In this document: positions 56,201 through 59,200 of the stretch, in pieces
Position numbering within the stretch: position 1 is the first letter of the stretch
How the letters are laid out: each line of letters begins with the position of its first letter
Origin: Loripinus fragilis
Lineage: Eukaryota > Mollusca > Bivalvia > Lucinida > Lucinidae
Reading direction: 5' to 3'
NCBI GenBank assembly: GCA_964019695.1
Contig: OZ026516.1
Span: 78,509,018-78,573,017, forward strand
DNA: 64,000 bases
Translations under genes and position numbers: made by a program
The notes under the pieces: model-generated
What the model was told of the DNA's origin: nothing
Databases searched by the model: none
What the model saw: only the letters and a program-made list of their open reading frames with translations

Positions 56201-59200
56201 TTTCAATAAATGGAATAGAATCTGCAAAGGTATGCTGTTATTATGTTGACTAGGGTACTTGCCTTGAGAGTTCTGCGGACTTTATCAATGAAGAAAGACC
56301 AGCAGTTGTCTCGACTGTCTTCTAATCCCATCCCCTTCACTTCATTTCTCACTCCATTAATAATGTTTTCCATCTCATCATCAGCAAACAGATCAGGGAT
56401 TTCACCAGAAGCCAGCAGATCGTTGATCAAGACAAGGAATTTCTCATCAGCCACTTGGGCATCTGTCATTAAAAATACCATGCCCATATTCTTTAAACCA
56501 GCTTTTAGATACAGTGCAGCTACCTCTGCTTTCAGATCTGTCAAGGAATAACCTTTTCTCAATTGAATCTGGAAAACATCTAAGCTGCTAATTGATGCTG
56601 CAAGTCTCGACAGACTCTGTTTACCACTGCCACCGACACCAACCAATAAAGCATTTCCTCTTGGAGATTCCAGAATTCTGTTGATCCGACAGATATGATA
56701 CATGGCATCCTCAAATAAGACCAAGTTCATAGCAGCGTTGAGTTCATTGTAGTTCTCTAGGGCTTCAACAAGTGTTTTATTGAGGAAGTCCCAGTTGTCC
56801 ACAGGTAAGTATTTGGGATCACCCACACCTTGAGCAAAGTGAGCATAAATCAGAGGCTGTTTGTAGAGAGCAGTTTCATCTATATCCTGAAATATGCACA
56901 AAAAATCCAACATTTAACCCTTAAAGCGCCAATCACTACTGCAGCAGACGACAAATTTTGCAACATTTTTCCTACTTTTCCAAAGAAATAAGGAATGATA
57001 TTTCATGAGAATTGTCTGCCAGCAGAAGATTCTCATGAAATATCATACCTTTTTTGAAAAAGCGGCAAAACTTTTCTGCTGCAAATTATAGGTGGCGCTT
57101 TAAGGGTTAAAAGACAAGATTTTCTAATATGTAACTTTTGGTTTAAATTTGGCAGCTACTGTTGTGCCAACCAAGAGTGGCAGTGACATGATCTTTTGTT
57201 TACAGCTGTTACGTCAAATATTAACTTCTACACCCCACTTGCGCTAACACGAATCGATAGATCACTTGTGTATTAATCCTATCCTGTGATAGGATTAATA
57301 CACAAGTGATCTATTGATCATAAGTCCCTGATAGCTTTGTAAACAAAACATGATGTCACTGTTACTTTTGGCTGGCAGGACAGTAATGTTGAATGATGGC
57401 ATTGAAAGTTGTATACAAATCACCAGAACATAATCAACTCTTGTTATATCCTGGTGAACTGGTTGAGTTCTCAAGATATCCTAATCAGTCAATATAACAC
57501 CAACAAGATCTGCACACAACAATATGCCCCTTCCCCTTTAATGGGTGACCATAAATAAGACCAGTAACCTTAACCCTTATCCTGGAAATATTTTTTTTTC
57601 TGAAAATGTTTTTACATCTGCTACATATAATCAAATGTACTCCATTATACTTTATACTTTAACCATGAAAGCAAACATTATGAAAGCGGATCAGACTAGT
57701 CTTAACTTGATCCATATACTGCTTATGTAAGCAGATGTGAGAGTAGACGACAATCATCATGAATGGCAGGAAAAGGGCTAATAGATTCTGACCATTTTCA
57801 AAATGCCTAATTTACTTGGAAAAAGTCCATAAAATACTGAGAAGCAAATCTTTTAAGATCGATGGAATTTTCAATAGAGCTACATACAATTAAGTCAGGA
57901 TGGTCCATTGTATATATTGAGGGATCACTGGTTATGATTTCAAAACAATATTGTATTTCTTTCTCTGAAGATCAAATTTCTGGGTCTTCACTGTCTGCCA
58001 AAGTACTCGTTATGGGGTTTCTGATTCACAAAGGGTTAAACACTGTTGTAATATAAAGGCAGGTAATCTGAAATAAGTATCTAGTTGTCTTACCTCAAAA
58101 GCCTTTTTAATGATTTCTTTTGACAATTTATCGTAGGTCTCCATGTCAGTGTTATCCACGAGCTTGTCTTTATATACACGCTCAGCCTCATGCATCCACA
58201 GTCTCACAAGCTCTACAGGTGTTTTAGCACATTCTGGGAGGGCAAACAACACACCCTGCATGTAAGAATGTAAATAATAAAATTGTGCATTAAATAAACA
58301 TCAAAACAAAAAGTCATCCTTCCTTGATTGATTTATTCTCCTGACCAGTCTGTGGTCTATTACATATTATGAAAGGAGAAAAGGCTACGGGGGACAAAAA
58401 TATTTCAATACTGCACTTGTCCTGCAGGACGAGTGCCTTACAATTTTCACTTGTCCTGCAAACACATGCACTTGTCCTTTAAAAGTGTATGCAATAAAGA
58501 ACATAAGGGAGTAATATGTATTATTATCCAACCGTCTATATACGGAGTAATTGTCTATTTTTGCTATGTCATGAGTCACTGAACCATTCCACCGGTAATT
58601 AAATTTGACTATTGACTGGCACTATACCATGGCCTGGTAACCCGCTTCCCAAATAAAAACACACAGGCGCTTATCGACATGCCCAACAACGATCGTTTAT
58701 GAAAGGAGACGTTATGCAACAATGGTGAAAAATAAGGCATGGTTTGGCAACTTTAAACTCCAATAACTCCATTGTTTATGGTCAGAAACATAAAGTGTGG
58801 GTACTCGTTTTCTTAGTTAGAACAAGCGGAACATTTTGAGACCAAAATTGAGCAGATTTGGTGAAATTTTCTGTTTTGCAACAAAACCACATCGTCTACA
58901 GCAACTCCATGCAAGAAACGCTGCTAAGTATTTCATCAAATTGGTTGGGTAAAAAAACAGTTATTTCATGCCTGTTTGTTGTAGTCAAACTATTACCCTT
59001 CAGCCTCGTGCACTAATGCATCAGGTCGTTCACCGCACCTCGGGGTAATAGTTTTGACTATACTACAAACAGGCATGAAATAACGGTATAATATGACTTC
59101 CTCAAGTAATTATTCCCAAAGCACTCATCCTACAGGACGAGTACTTTGGAAAGAATTACTCGTCCTTTCTAGATTTCACTCGTAATTACTTGTGGACGAG

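Noticed and set aside
56257..56262. GT donor four bases downstream of the exon 3 end
   Set aside because: It would shift the reading frame into exon 4; the GC donor keeps the family sequence exactly.
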